From assembly GCF_905220365.1 (NCBI RefSeq), contig NC_061138.1, positions 1,364,001-1,428,000 on the forward strand: a DNA stretch of 64,000 bases, in the 5' to 3' direction. The position numbers and the translations under genes are program-made. This stretch comes from Vanessa cardui. Taxonomy: Eukaryota; Arthropoda; Insecta; Lepidoptera; Nymphalidae. Below are positions 1 to 11,529 of the stretch, one piece after another. The notes beneath the pieces are model-generated. The model was not told where the DNA came from, did no database searches, and worked only from the letters and a program-made list of their open reading frames with translations. Within the stretch, counting starts at the first letter, position 1. Each line of letters starts with the position of its first letter.

Positions 1-119
1 TACTGTTACATGCAGTCATCAAATATTCTACCGTTGTGGTACGATTTGAAGGGTAAATGAAACAGTAACCTCAGAACAAGGAACATATCCTGTTTCCAAA
101 GTTGGTAGAATATTGGCTA

Positions 120-215
120 TGTAAGGAGCCCTTAAAATTTCTTGCGGCGCCAATGTCTAATGGCATTGGCGACCAATTACCACCAGATAGCACATTTGCT
201 TGAACGCTGACTAAC
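120..215 (-). repeat. Family B repeat fragment
   Basis: The reverse complement resembles the head of the dispersed repeat called family B here (see 34421-34705): a copy of the segment 'gccacctgatggtaagtgg...caccat' followed by the 'gcgctgtaagaaat' block. It is diverged and truncated. Bases 216-717 to its right are AT-rich and hold nothing I can recognise. Confidence 0.5.
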
Positions 216-719
216 ATATGGCATTAAGAAAAGATTGAAGATTTTTTTTTCTTTATTTTTATTTTTATTTGTGCACTCTTCTGCACTATACAAGTCATAT
301 ATTTAAATAAACATGCTATAAAACGTAATGCACATTTGTTGATTTCTGTATTCTTTGTTCATACAAAGTTTCTTTACAAGATAATCTTATCTTGATTAGG
401 CAAATAATTTTACATATTATATGGAATACAATCTTATAATACGAGTTCAAATCTGAATAAATATTACTGCGATACGACGAATTGTTTTTACAACTCATCT
501 CATGCTCGGATTTGACAAAGTCATGAATAAACCACCTCTATTTAACTGACAAATTTTGTCACAATCGAGTCGAACCATAATCTGTTCTGCTGTTCTCCTG
601 TTCTACAAATTTAACGATAGATTTTCCGTTGGGGTACGATAGGATCAGAAAGTAATCGGGATCGTATCGTCATCGAGAAAATCGATCAGAAAAATCGATT
701 CTCAGTAACCATTATACTA

Positions 720-1600
720 TGTTAGCACATTCTATGCATATTCTATAGACTATGTTAGCACATTCTCTACTTTTATCTATTCTCGATTATGCAGACGCAA
801 GCTATCTAGATTTAAATGAGGACCAATTAAATAAACTTGAGCGTCTTCAAAATCTAGCTATACGGTTCATATTTGGCTTACGCAAATATGACCATGTCTC
901 TGAATTTCGTACTCAGCTCAAGTGGTTACCTATTCGTTTTCGCCGGAATCTACATATTGTTTGTCTTCTGTACTGTGTGTTATTCAATCCTCACTCACCT
1001 ATTTATTTAAAAGAAAAATTTAAATTTTTGAATTCTCGCAATGTTATTGACGGACACAACATGAACTTACGTTCATCTGAAAATTTACTTTTAAATCCAC
1101 CTGTGCAGAAAACAATTTTTTCCAAAGAATCTTTTACGGCTGAGGCTACTCGATTGTGGAATGCCCTCCCGCTTAATATCAAATCTGCAACCTCTTTAAC
1201 GTTATTTAAAACTAAAGTTATTAATTATTACCTCACACTCTCACACTGAATGGCGACTAGATACCATTTGTTATTTGTATATATCTGTATATTTATATGT
1301 TTTTATGTATGACTCTATGTATATATGTTTGTATAAATGTATTTATGTACCTAGCTATATGTATGTAGTAGTTTATTTATGTATTATATTATTTGTATCT
1401 ATGCATGTAGTCTATTTTACACCACCTACCATTTCTCTGTTGGCTACTACTCCATATCACCTCGGTTGTCTGGAAGAAATCGCTTTAAAGCGATAAGACC
1501 GCCGGTTGTACCATCTATTTTTTTTATGTGTTCTTACTTATCTGTTTAATTTGTGGTGTACAATAAAGTGTTTAAATAAATAAATAAAAATAAATAAATC
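720..1600 (+). mobile_element. 5'-truncated non-LTR retrotransposon (LINE) 3' end
   Basis: This is the last part of a LINE: the C-terminal tail of a reverse transcriptase ORF, then a 3' UTR with a TATG-rich stretch (about 1273-1400). Next come a short hairpin 'atcgctttaaagcgat' and a block ending 'gtacaataaagtgttt' that is characteristic of lepidopteran jockey/CR1-like LINE 3' ends. The element closes with an A-rich AAATA/AAAT tail (about 1571-1600). The 5' boundary is set where the RT homology starts. A direct copy of 'tatgttagcacattct' lies at 718-733 and 752-767 around the break. Confidence 0.8.
752..1249 (+). pseudogene. LINE reverse transcriptase C-terminal fragment
   Basis: A 165-codon open frame. 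It begins with the stretch 'SILDYADASY', the usual form of the region after the RT fingers/palm in jockey/CR1-like elements, followed by 'RLQNLAIRFIFGLRKYDHVS' and 'WLPIRFRRNLH'. It ends in the 'LWNALPLNIKSATSLTLFKTKV' type C-terminus, trimmed here to its recognisable core (FxxxLWNALP). The catalytic YADD-bearing palm and the endonuclease are absent, so it cannot be functional. The frame is intact, which suggests a fairly recent 5'-truncated insertion. It lies in the intron following the last adenylate cyclase exon, on the opposite strand. The exact LINE clade is not resolved. Confidence 0.85.
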
Positions 1601-1760
1601 TCGTAATGGAATCGGGTATGTATCATTACCATTATAAATTAGTAGAATTGGCAAATTAAGTCGGATGGTAGGTATTATGTCACAAACCACATTCGAGCAT
1701 AATAGTAAAATGAACTCAGGTATTTTTTTATATTTGCTATTTTGTGTATTTGCTAAATTT

Positions 1761-1835
1761 TCCTCTCTGAAAGAGAGGATTTTCTCCTTTTTAGCCTAAA
1801 TAGGTTGGTACTTAATTACCAACTTATTTAGGCTA
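1761..1835. repeat. Two adjacent hairpins
   Basis: A short inverted repeat (tcctctc/gagagga, 1761-1779) is followed by a longer one. Its arms, 1792-1810 and 1817-1835, are 19 nt, pair with a single G/A difference, and flank a 6-nt loop (cttaat). Function unknown; it may be the core of a small inverted-repeat element. Confidence 0.6.
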
Positions 1836-1840
1836 TTTTG

Positions 1841-3356
1841 TACTGTGAAATCGAGGGGTCCCGTTAACTCTGTGGGTTCAGGATTCAGAAGTACTCCTTC
1901 CGTGAACAAATTACATACTAGACAATGGTCATAACATCATATACTGAATATGCGACATATAGGATATTATGAGGAGTGGGCTTCTTGCAGCGCTTCTTAT
2001 TTATGGGCAAATCCCGTATCATCTAGGGTTTAATTTCTACGTTAATTTAGTTTATTTTAAATCAACTAACTACAAGCTGGAACAAAATCTATCAAACAAA
2101 CTAATTGACTAAGTTTTGGCCAAACAATATATTATCATCAATCACTATAGAATGTTGCGACATCCGCCCATAGTAATGCGATATATATTCGTAATATAAT
2201 TTGAAACTTAACACATTGTAATAAGAAATCTTTTTGCATGATTTATTTTTAAATTCTTCGCCTTAAACAGTATATTTAGAGTAGGTCAGTGATTATGGTA
2301 GAAATGACGTACCAATAACTGTCACCTAATTGGTATTCAAGACACCGAATGCTTCAGTTCCATAGCCCGTCTCGTCATCTATATATTATAATAATACTTG
2401 AAGAGAAAACATGGTAACCCCCTTTTTAAGCATAATATGCGGAGTGTTATATTTAGCATAAATAAAATTTGCATGGAAGCAGTAGAGAAAGGTTAAATTT
2501 AAATCAATCCGGTCGAAATTCTTAACCAAATTTGATGAAATTTGCTTTGGAAGCAGCTTGAGCCTTAAAGAGAAACTGGAAAATTTTTAAAACCTACACC
2601 CGACGAGTAACCCCTAAAACGCAAAGTCGCTAGTGACAGCTTGTATTAACCGAACTAAATAGTTCATTCATCAAATATAATCACACGTCAAGTATAATTT
2701 AAAAATCAATAACGTAATTTTTATTGATTTTTCTTTCATTTTAATAATGACAGAGTATCAACTATCTAAAGCCCTTTTTTTGAGTTATTGTACCTTATAA
2801 GTGAAGTATTATTAGCAATTAATTAAGGTGAAATTTCGACCAATCGGGCGATCACCTCTAGCTATATGAGTTTCTTAAGATATTATTGATGAGTGTATTT
2901 GTCCGTGTGTGTAGACTTGTCTTATCAGTCTAGTGGATAGTTAATAATGTAGCAGGTTTAGAGGGTTTGGATTTAAATCAGAGGTCGAATAAAAAATTCG
3001 TTTTACCCTAAATAAATTATCAAAAGAAGTCTGGAATTTGAACAGTTTTTACAAGCCTTGGTAAGCAAAAAGTTGATAGCGGCATTCCCATCCCATCAGA
3101 TATATAAGGTTTAAGAGCATTTATTTCCCAAAGGTATATGACAATTAACTTATACGAGGAATTACGTTTACCTAATCCTAACTTGGTTAAGTACATCGCA
3201 AATTCAAAGGCAAGTTGACAAGTACAGTTTAAGATTTCCAATATGAGACTATAAATGGGTTAACAGGATAAGCGCATGTGGAAGAGTTACTTGTATGAGA
3301 TTTAATTTATACAAATTTCTTACATATATTATATCAAGTTAATACAAAAGAGCCAT
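1841..3356. other. AT-rich intronic sequence, nothing recognised
   Basis: No coding signal, known repeat family or RNA gene was seen on either strand. The only longer open frame (3020-3241, minus) has no family resemblance and no splice context. Confidence 0.5.
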
Positions 3357-3565
3357 CTTCACTACATAGTATAAAAAAGTCACTATCTCCGTCCCTATAT
3401 CCTTGAAAATCTTTAAAAGTACGCAACGGATTTTGATGCGTTTTTTTTAAATATAGAGTGATTCAAGAAGAAGGAAAATTTAGTAAAGAAACACTGATAA
3501 TTTTAGAAGTTTCTATAGTGATATCATGTTATTGCACCCGTGCGAAGCCGGGGTGGGTCGTTTTA
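3357..3565 (+). mobile_element. Family C Helitron-like non-autonomous element, decayed
   Basis: It starts with 'catagtataaaaaagtcact', carries the internal block 'acgcaacggattttgatgcg' and the 'gaaacactgataattttagaag' block, and ends 'cacccgtgcgaagccggggt'. The same order of blocks recurs at 23873, 52257, 53010 and elsewhere in the window. Better copies end in CTAGT, as Helitron 3' ends do. Confidence 0.7.
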
Positions 3566-3799
3566 AATAATTTCTATATTACATTTTCATAGCCTTAAAT
3601 TCACATATAAGCCTATTTGAGTTCCCCTCAGTTGAGTTTAATAGTTATTCAAAAAAGTGATATACATTAGATAAATTTGTATATTTTACCAAAGAATTAA
3701 ATTGATCATCTCGTGATTTTATTATAAATTGGTAAACGTAAAGGTATTTTACCTTAACGTAATGTAATGAAAGGATTTTATGTAGCAGGTAACTAATTC

Positions 3800-3895
3800 A
3801 AATGTACTTCATTCAAGTAGGCTTTTACACGCACTTTTGAATCGTCATTTCGTCGAATTACTTATACGGCGTCTTGGAACATATCTCTGATCGGA
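3800..3895 (-). repeat. LINE 3' UTR fragment
   Basis: 'ttcaagtaggcttttacacg' followed by 'cttttgaatcgtcatt' is the same 3' UTR found at 42985-43110 downstream of a recognisable RT tail. Confidence 0.55.
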
Positions 3896-4031
3896 TTTAA
3901 TAATGGAAACGGTGCGAACTTTGTTATTCGCGAAAAGAAAATCGATACCAGTTCTATTTTAGAACAAAAGTCAAGAATTATTGCTTTCATATTAGAGCAG
4001 TTGTTCGCTACCATTTCGCATACCATGATTT

Positions 4032-4235
4032 ATCTACATTGATATTATAAATGTGAAAGTAGCTCTGTCTGTCTGTCTGACTGTCTGTTGCTCTTTCACG
4101 ACCAAAACGCTGAAGCGAATTGATGAAATTTGGTATGAAGCAAACTTAAACTCCAAGAAAAGACATGGGCTACTTTTTTTTCTAACACATGACAACCAAC
4201 TACCTAAAATAGGAACGAAGCCTCGGGCGACTAGT
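4032..4235 (+). mobile_element. Lep1-like Helitron-type element
   Basis: It begins 'tctacattgatattataaat' and has a (TCTG)n tract at 4065-4087. The block 'aattgatgaaatttggtatg' follows, and the element ends 'cgggcgactagt'. TC at the 5' end and CTAGT at the 3' end fit a non-autonomous Helitron. Sibling copies lie at 15031, 37478(-), 38989 and 41770(-). Confidence 0.75.
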
Positions 4236-5218
4236 TTAATAATAATAATAAGACAATTTTTCCAGCACAGAACAAAGACAGGTCTATACGTGGGAAATAT
4301 ATACATACATGTAGCTTGATGAGGGTGACCAAGTAAAGTAAGTAAGCGTTAGAAATGCATTTACCCGCTTCGAATGCTTGTAATCTATTGTCATTAATGC
4401 AGTCTCTAGATGTAGAGCAGCACGGAACTTTGTCTCCGCACCGAGGCGAAGGCGAGATGATAGAGGGCACCAGGCGAACTATAAACTGACCGCCATTGGG
4501 ACTTAATAAAATATATTTTATTGTATATATTTATGGATAGAATGCGTCCATTTTTAAAAGTATTAAAATGTTATTGTTAAAACATATTCGCTGAATATAA
4601 TAAAATAGAAAATGTTATTGAGATTATTACAATAATCGATTACCCAAATATCTTCATATTATCTAACGACAACATTCATATGGTCTAACCGACATATATA
4701 TTTATGAATCGACCCATAATCTCGTTCAGTACATTATGAATCCCTTATTCCTACCTCTACACTACAAGACTTTCGACCCAGTACTTTCATAACCAATTAA
4801 ATTTTCCTTATTAGTGTTCCCGGTATTTTACAGGTAGATAAAAGATAATAAATAAAGTCTAAAAGATAAATAATCATGTTGCTTTAAATAAAATTGAGTC
4901 ACTCTCCAATCGTGACTCTCAAATAATATACTCTGTGTTTATTTAACTCATCAACGAAGTAGGTGACCAGGGCTGATAAAGTTGTATGCTCCGTAACGGA
5001 GAAATATTTACGACAAACAGTATTTGGAAGTGAGTCATACGAGTATTCGTTTTCTCTTTTGTCTTTCCTTATCGAATTAAATACACATAGTTATGTTATG
5101 AGTTCAAATAGTTATTTAGATGAACAATACTCCACTAGCTACTTACATTTACATATGTATTCGTTTTTATACACATACATGATTTACAATATATTATAAC
5201 GCAATACTTTATAGTTAA
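4236..5218. other. AT-rich intronic sequence, nothing recognised
   Basis: A short GC-richer patch (about 4425-4500) shows no convincing coding or RNA signal. The remainder is AT-rich with no known repeat. Confidence 0.4.
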
Positions 5219-5480
5219 AACTAGTTTACCCGCCCAGCTTCAAACGTGTGCCATACTGATACTAAATATACTACAGAATTTGTTTATTCAAAACATCACA
5301 TTAGAAACTTCTAAAATTATTAGTGTTTCTTCATTATGTTGTCCATGTATTATACACAACCTTTTTCTCCAATTACTCTGTCTATTAAATAAGACCGCAT
5401 CAAAATACGTTAAGTAATTTGAAAGACCTAATTATACATAGGTACGGATAGCGGTAAGCGACTTTGTTTTATACTATGTA
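5219..5480 (-). mobile_element. Family C Helitron-like element
   Basis: On the minus strand it runs from 'tacatagtataaaacaaagt' to a degenerate 'gaagctgggcgggtaaactagt'. It is nearly full length but diverged; the sense-strand blocks appear in the same order as in the copy at 23873. Confidence 0.75.
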
Positions 5481-6119
5481 ATGATAATAATGATATATCT
5501 CAGTTTATCTGTCTCAATTTTGTTTTGTTACACGTACCGTTTTGTTCTATAAATAAATTACTTTTAAACATCACTAAAGACAGTTCACAGGAAAAATATT
5601 TTTGAAAAGAAATTCACGGTCATGACCTTCTTAAAAATGAAAAGTTAAACTCATTTTACGATAAGATATTTTTCTGCGCTTATCCTTGACGCCTGTAAAA
5701 AAATAAAGGCAATACTTGTGAAAAATCAATTGCTATTAAGACGTTCAGGAGAATTATTGTAATCTTCACTATTAGACGAAGCTTGTTGATTTTTCTTACA
5801 CAACACTAGTAAAACTGACGTTAAATATAATTTCAAACATATGATACTAATTTTCCAAGTAAACTAGCATTGTTTTAAAATATAGGTTTGCATGTTAATA
5901 AACTTTTCTGTAAGAATGTACTGACGCGAAGCGCTATTAGGTAATAACTTACCTTGATTTATAATATTATTCAAAACTTTATTAAATTCACTGTTACTGT
6001 ACATTGCAAAAAAATAAAATATAAATGTGAAATAATAGTAACAGCACTAATGTCATTCTGATTTATCATTACTGCGCTTTTAATTTATTGTTTGCATTTC
6101 TAGGCACCAATAGAGGAAA

Positions 6120-6560
6120 ACCGTTTTTTTTTTTGCTGTTCTGATCTTTTTCCTTTATAATGTCAAGTTAAAATTAATACATCCTTCCTGGGGCACCGTA
6201 TTCGTTTCTATAAAAAGATTTACAGTTATTTTTAACTTGGCCTATTAAACAACAGACATAACTACCTACATATAAAGAAAAACATTGATAAATAAGCCAA
6301 TGACAATGTCTCCAAATCGCTAACTTAGTATTTATGGACTTCTAGGCATATGAATATATAAAGCAAAATAGTTGTTTGCTCTATGATTAAAATAATGTAA
6401 AAGAATAAGTACTAGAGGTTATATTCGGTTCTTCTCGGTAGAGTTTATTTTCCGAACCAATGGTAACTTTTATTTTATGCAATAGTGTAACACGACTGTT
6501 CAAAAGTGATTTTATGAGCCCATTTGAATAAAAAATATTTTGATTTTGATAATCTTTTTC
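6120..6560 (+). repeat. LINE 3'-end fragments
   Basis: Bases 6405-6560 resemble the same LINE 3' UTR in plus orientation ('cggttcttctcggtagagtt', then 'caaaagtgattttatgagcc', then 'gaataaaaaatattttgattttgat'). Bases 6170-6250 share 'cctggggca..g.attcgtttctataa' with 34975-35060. That placement may mean both belong to one old LINE family. Confidence 0.5.
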
Positions 6561-6599
6561 TATGCTATATACTTGATCAAAAATAATATTTATCATGGG

Positions 6600-7719
6600 T
6601 AAAAAAATGTACTACAATTCGTGATATTCATAAATAAAAAAACAGATTAGTGACTTTCATTCATGGTCTAGGATGAGAATCAGCATTTAAATAATATGTA
6701 GCTATCGCAGATAAATTCAGAATACGTGCCGAATAAAACCTTGAAAAACCTTTACCAGCTTTTTTTTCAGCAATTTTGTATAAATTTACAATTTTTCATA
6801 TTGAAGCTATAAACTCAAGTAATAGAAACAGTATAATTATATTTTACAATCGCATAAAATAGAAATAAGAAAATAGTTAACGAGAAAGGGTATAAAAGGC
6901 GATCTTATCGCTAATACAGCGATAACATTCGTAGCAAGCCAACTCAATAATGCTAATAGTTGTGTTTTTCCAAGCGAGCCTATAAAATATATGTATAGTA
7001 ATTTTAAATGTTCTAGAAACAACGGAATTTCTTAGTATCACTATAGATTTTAGACTTAATTCGGGCCCCCATATTAATAAATTAGCGTATTTACTCAGCT
7101 TTGAAACCTCCGCAGCAAAAAATTGTATTTGCTGGTGATGATACGGCTCGCCTAGTGTCTTTTAGTTATTTCCATTTTACACGGTAACTTGTCTTATAAC
7201 ATCATACTCTACAGTTATCCATAATAAAATAAAAAAAATTATTTCATCTGTAAGAAAACACCTCATTAACTTTACAAAGGTTGACTTCTCCTTTTGAGTG
7301 CAGTATGGTCCCGTGCCAGGAGAAGTCACTCTTCCTTAACTCTCTCATACTTAAATACAAATTACTGACACTTCTTAAAGACTAAGCAATCAGCCTGATG
7401 GAAATACAAATTACAATAAACATATTAAAACCATTTTTGTTTTGCAGAAGAGGGAATCGAGCAATCAATAACCTGAGCCCAGAATATTATTTAAGATCTT
7501 CATTTAAAGAAATTAAAACAATGACCGTCGCTTCTCAATTTATATTCGATCATGTTATGTTTGCAAAAATATAAAATATTGCTCCAGATATTGTGAATTG
7601 ATTACGAGGATCTTATTTCCGTTATTTAATTTATTTATTTTTATTTCTTATTTTATTACTTTTAAATCATGTTTATTTCATTCATTGTGCCAATTGATCA
7701 ATATATCATAATAACTTAC
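6600..7719. other. Intron sequence downstream of exon 7720-7914
   Basis: AT-rich intronic DNA. I searched both strands for the next adenylate cyclase exon (start of the C1a catalytic domain) and did not find one here or further left, so that exon should lie outside the window. Confidence 0.5.
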
Positions 7720-7914
7720 CTCTGCAGCGATGTACGCCGGTATCACAGATAGAAGCAGCCTCTCCTGTTGTTCTCTTTCACACTCGAGTTTGACGCGCTG
7801 TTCAAGGCAAGTCCTTGTGCCGGCAAATGTATTCCGATGAGCTCTCTCCGTGAGAGCTCGGTAGTAGAGACCTATCCCACTCGCTGACAGTAGGAGAGCC
7901 AGTTCACACGCCAA
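7720..7914 (-). CDS. Adenylate cyclase exon: last TM helix of first cassette, signalling helix, start of C1a
   Basis: This 195-nt exon encodes 65 codons in phase 0 at both ends. The acceptor is a T-rich tract ending AAAG just before 7914 and the donor is GAG|GTAAGT at 7720/7719. The translation starts LACELALLLSASGIGLYY, a membrane helix, and runs into a charged helix (TERAHRNTFAGTRTCLEQRV). It ends ERLLLSVIPAYIAAE, the hallmark entry into the first cyclase homology domain of membrane adenylate cyclases. These enzymes make cAMP from ATP at the plasma membrane under G-protein control. The catalytic metal- and base-binding residues are further downstream, off the left edge. By eye the 'VIPAYIAAE' form is nearest to insect Ac78C/Ac76E-type enzymes rather than rutabaga, but the subtype is not settled. 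Confidence 0.93.
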
Positions 7915-9044
7915 CTTTAACAAAAAAAGTTTAAGTTTAAATGAAGTTTAAGCTGTATGTCTGTGGGTAGTTTGTTTTCTTATAGAGCGCCATCTAGTAA
8001 TATAAATCGGAATCAAGATTTGTGAGTTTGACGTTTTTACTTCATCATTAATCAGCATCGAACATCGTCTATCATTCTACAATGACAACGATAACGCTTG
8101 TGATTGGTTGAAAATTTGAAAAGTAAAATTCAAAGTTGATTAAATTTTCTTAAATTTATTATTTATTTATTTATTTGGGAAGCCAACGTGATATACATAG
8201 TGTCTAATTCTACATATACATTGAGTCTTAAAAAATATATCCATGTATATCTCATGGATCTCTTACATACTAACTTATCCTGTAAGACAAAATAAAATAA
8301 AGAAACAGACAAAAATAATAGTACTGTGCTTATTAAAGAAGAAATTAATTACAAAAAAACCATCAGTTAGGTCTTTATGTTATAATGCATATATTAATAT
8401 AAGCCGCGTATATCAAACAGATCATTTCCCTTTACTGAAAAATGAAATTTAGCGATTAAAAGAATGGAATATGTACGACCCATAGTCAATAATCGCTTTA
8501 AGAATAAGAAAGTAATTTTGAGCAATAAGTTTCCGGTTCCTCGCAATAAAGTGATATAACTTCTATAAACACAGAAACTCTGCAATTTTCGCGATAGTGC
8601 TTTATAATTTGTTCGACGAAGAGATGTGAAAGAAGCATTATCTGAAGTAGTGAAACTTTTAGATCATTAAGAGCATCGCTTCGAAACTTTCCATCGAACC
8701 GAAGATGCAACGTCATTAGCCGACTTCGTTAAAATACAAAATATCATAAAAAATATATCCTCAAGTTTACGCTCTATTTGAGTTCTCTTAAGTGCTCGAT
8801 GAATTGCTGGAAGAAGTCACAATATTAAATGGGATTCACGTGAGTCGATTTCCGACACTGCAAGGCCGTACTGCCAAGATCGACCGTGTAAATAGTAAAT
8901 CGTCTTGGCCGCAGGAACCCAAATTAGCAAATGCCAAAATAGAGCAGGTGATATGAAGTGGAAAACTATATTTAGCATTAGTAATGGTCAGTCACAACCA
9001 ATCACCTGATGTGTTCAGCTCAAATATAATAAAATCATACTATA
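7915..9044. other. Part of 1.4-kb adenylate cyclase intron
   Basis: Most of the intron between the exons at 7720-7914 and 9284-9412. AT-rich with a simple TTTA run near 8157-8176; no coding exon recognised. Confidence 0.6.
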
Positions 9045-9240
9045 TGTTTGTAAAATTATAATAACCTCTTCTTAATAAATGCCTATGTATATAAAATAAC
9101 TTTGTTTTGTTAATTTTTGTCATTCTGTTTCTTCCGACCAATCTCTGGAATAGCTGGACCGATTTTGACGGGACTTCCATTGGCAGAAAGCTGATGTAAT
9201 AAGTGATTTAAGCCACGACAGATTTTGTTAAATTAAAACG
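9045..9240 (+). mobile_element. Family E Helitron-like fragment
   Basis: It contains 'tctggaatagctggaccgat' followed by 'tttgacgggacttcc' and a preceding 'gtcattctgtttct' block. The same blocks occur at 19498 and, inverted, at 50192 and 59503, where they end in 'ctagctgtgcccgcgac'. It ends about 40 bp from the donor of the adenylate cyclase exon at 9284. Confidence 0.65.
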
Positions 9241-9283
9241 CGAAAAAATAAACTCTTTTTTCATAATAAAATATATCACCGAC

Positions 9284-9412
9284 CTGTTGGTAGAATTGTG
9301 CTTCCTGACCCTGTGGTCCGAGACCAATCGCCAAGCCCATATACGCAAGAGTAAGCGCCGCAGCCAGGCTGAGTGCAATAGACCGGGCTATGGGCATCAT
9401 TGTGTGCACCAT
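9284..9412 (-). CDS. Adenylate cyclase exon: TM segment of first membrane cassette
   Basis: This 129-nt exon encodes 43 codons. The acceptor is TTTTTCTCCTAG before 9412 and the donor CAG|GTCGGT after 9284, phase 0 at both ends. The peptide begins MVHTMMPIARSIALSLAAAL, continues through a hydrophobic helix (TLAYMGLAIGLG) and ends QEAQFYQQ. It joins in frame to LACELALLL of the next exon. The pattern 'YTMLP-' or 'HTMMP-' followed by a membrane helix is usual in the middle of the first six-helix cassette of mammalian and insect adenylate cyclases. The initial ATG is internal codon usage, not a start, because the preceding exon joins in phase 0. Confidence 0.9.
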
Positions 9413-9564
9413 CTAGGAGAAAAACAAATTACATTAACAGTTAGTACCAGCTCGACAAGAAACCATTTTTGTCTAAAGAAAATATGTCCAAAAAGTTTTT
9501 AAATACAATGGAACAAAATGCCAAATATTGTATCAGTATATTTCTCTTACAAGCTTTTTAAGTT

Positions 9565-9820
9565 AAAGGTTGGCGGAAGAGCATTAGACCACCCTATTTT
9601 AGTTAGTGGTCACCAACGCCTAAATACAATGGAGCTGTAAGAAAAAATAACCAACTCGTAGAACGCAAACGCGCTCCCAACCTTGAGAACTAGTTATGTT
9701 GGCTGATTTATTAATCAAACCTGATTACAACAATACTGAGTATTGCTGTATGATGGCAGAAAATCTGATAAATGGGTAGTATCTATCCAGACGGGCATGT
9801 ACAATGCCTTACCACCAAGT
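9565..9820 (+). repeat. Family B repeat, diverged full-length copy
   Basis: It begins 'ggttggcggaagagcattag', passes through the 'gctgtaagaaaaaataacca' and 'actgagtattgctgta' blocks, and ends 'ccttaccaccaag', matching the end of the copy at 34421-34705. Confidence 0.7.
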
Positions 9821-10460
9821 CACAGAATCTTTTATAATATCAAACACATAGAATACATTATTGTTATTACAAGCCAAACAGTCTTGCTAAGCTAGGGCAA
9901 TATTCCTCTATCCTTGATTTAAAGCCTATGCCCAGTCGGTAATAAGTTATTCGCTTTTAGAAAACTATTTCTAAAAAATAATTGATACTAATTTATACAA
10001 AATTAAATACGCTATCGTAAAAAGTATCTAAGATGTTACTTTGCAGTAACTTTATCACTAATAGCGATCTTTTACTCACTCTCTTACTCGTTTGTATTTA
10101 AATTAAACTTAAAGAGATGCAATATAACTTAAATCCAACTTATTTATTACAATACCAGATCAAAAACTCCACTTAGACTTAAAGTGTTCTCAGCGAAACT
10201 TTTGCATATTAAAACAAAGTGCATTAAACAAGAAATTGAAACGTATAAATGTACATAGAAAATTATACAAACGCATTTTAGTTCAACGACCTGAAAGTTT
10301 CAAATAAGAAACAATAAAAGGACTCAAATGGCTTAGCAATTTATATTTGTTCTAACTTAGTTAAAATATATTTATTATCAAAGAATATTTTTGGTTAATA
10401 ATAATAAATCATTCAAATAATAAAATAATAATAATTTATAAATTAATATAATATAAATAT
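9821..10460. other. AT-rich intronic sequence
   Basis: No coding, RNA or known repeat signal recognised. Confidence 0.4.
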
Positions 10461-10677
10461 GAGACAACATCACATACATTACTCTGATCCCAATGTGAGT
10501 AGCTGAAGCACTTGCGTTATGAAAAATCCTAAGTAACGACGGTACCACAAACATCCAGACCAAAAAAAACATAGAAAACAAGTGGTAATCTACATCGACT
10601 CGGGAATCGAACCCGGTACCTCGGAGTGGCGTACCCATGAAAACCATCGTAAACATCACTCGACCACGGAGGTCGTC
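10461..10677 (-). mobile_element. SINE-2, tRNA-derived
   Basis: On the minus strand it begins GACGACCTCCGTGGTCGAGT (A-box-like). It carries a clear B box GGTTCGATTCC around 10605-10615, an internal tract 'ACGTTGTCGTTACTT'-like in other copies, and ends near 'GATGTTGTCTC'. The copies at 40911 and 60349 share the same order, so this is a dispersed Pol III-type SINE and not a functional tRNA gene. Confidence 0.8.
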
Positions 10678-11529
10678 AAAAATTCGTTATTTAAGTTATG
10701 TTATAAATATTTTGTGATTAGTTTAAAATTTTTGGTAGTATTTTTATGGCATTGATGGACTGGGCTACTTGCGCTAAGTGACTACTCCCCTTAACCATCG
10801 GCATGACATCTTAAGAATTCTTTACATCGGCAATACAACACCAAGCTTGGTAATTGAGATGTATCCAGTTGTTTTGTAATTACAGTATTACTCACTTGAA
10901 ATCGAAACACAATTATAAAAAGTATAAAATATATATGATGAGTATAATTCCAATTCGAAAATAAAAGTAACTTCCCAACCTCCAAACTCATAATACTGAA
11001 ATGGCACCCAATTCTCAACTCCATCAAAAACTTTGATGTTAATTACGAACACACAAAAATAACGGACTCGCGATGTTTTCCATCTAAAACGAACTACGAG
11101 AATATTTCAATGGAACTTGTTTCGAGAAAAACTATATATATACACTTATACATGTATATGTATTATACATATACTTATACATACAAGTCGTGTAATCGAT
11201 AGGATCCATTAAAAACGTTTGTAATTATAATACTGACAAACATCCACAAAACTTTCATCCTAATTTCATTGTCTTAGACGACGAATTAGAAAACAACTTG
11301 TAATTTTTTTTAGTATTAATTTGACGAATCTTTACGAAACTCTTCATTCATTATTTAATCCCGAAGGAGATTAATTTAAAACGATAAGGAATTGCTGTCA
11401 GTGCCATTTATATACGAAATTTTCATCCTGTTACACCCACTGGTTTAAGAATTACGTCGTAAGTCAGTCAAGCATTTACAAATTTTATTAAGTAAATAAA
11501 TTTGTGCTTATGTATTTGTCCCAACAGTT

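Noticed and set aside
1273..1400. TATG-rich block considered as an independent satellite
   Set aside because: It lies between the RT stop codon and the LINE 3' terminus, so it is treated as part of that element's 3' UTR.
3020..3241. Minus-strand 73-codon frame considered as the next adenylate cyclase exon
   Set aside because: It lacks C1a motifs such as ILxADIVxFT and LGDCYYC and has no matching phase or splice sites.
4065..4087. TCTG tracts here and at other loci considered as CRISPR-like or regulatory repeats
   Set aside because: They are the simple-repeat segment of Lep1-like Helitron elements and have no spacer structure.
10461..10677. tRNA gene suggested by the GGTTCGATTCC box
   Set aside because: No cloverleaf or paired acceptor stem; the same sequence recurs as a dispersed SINE at 40911 and 60349.
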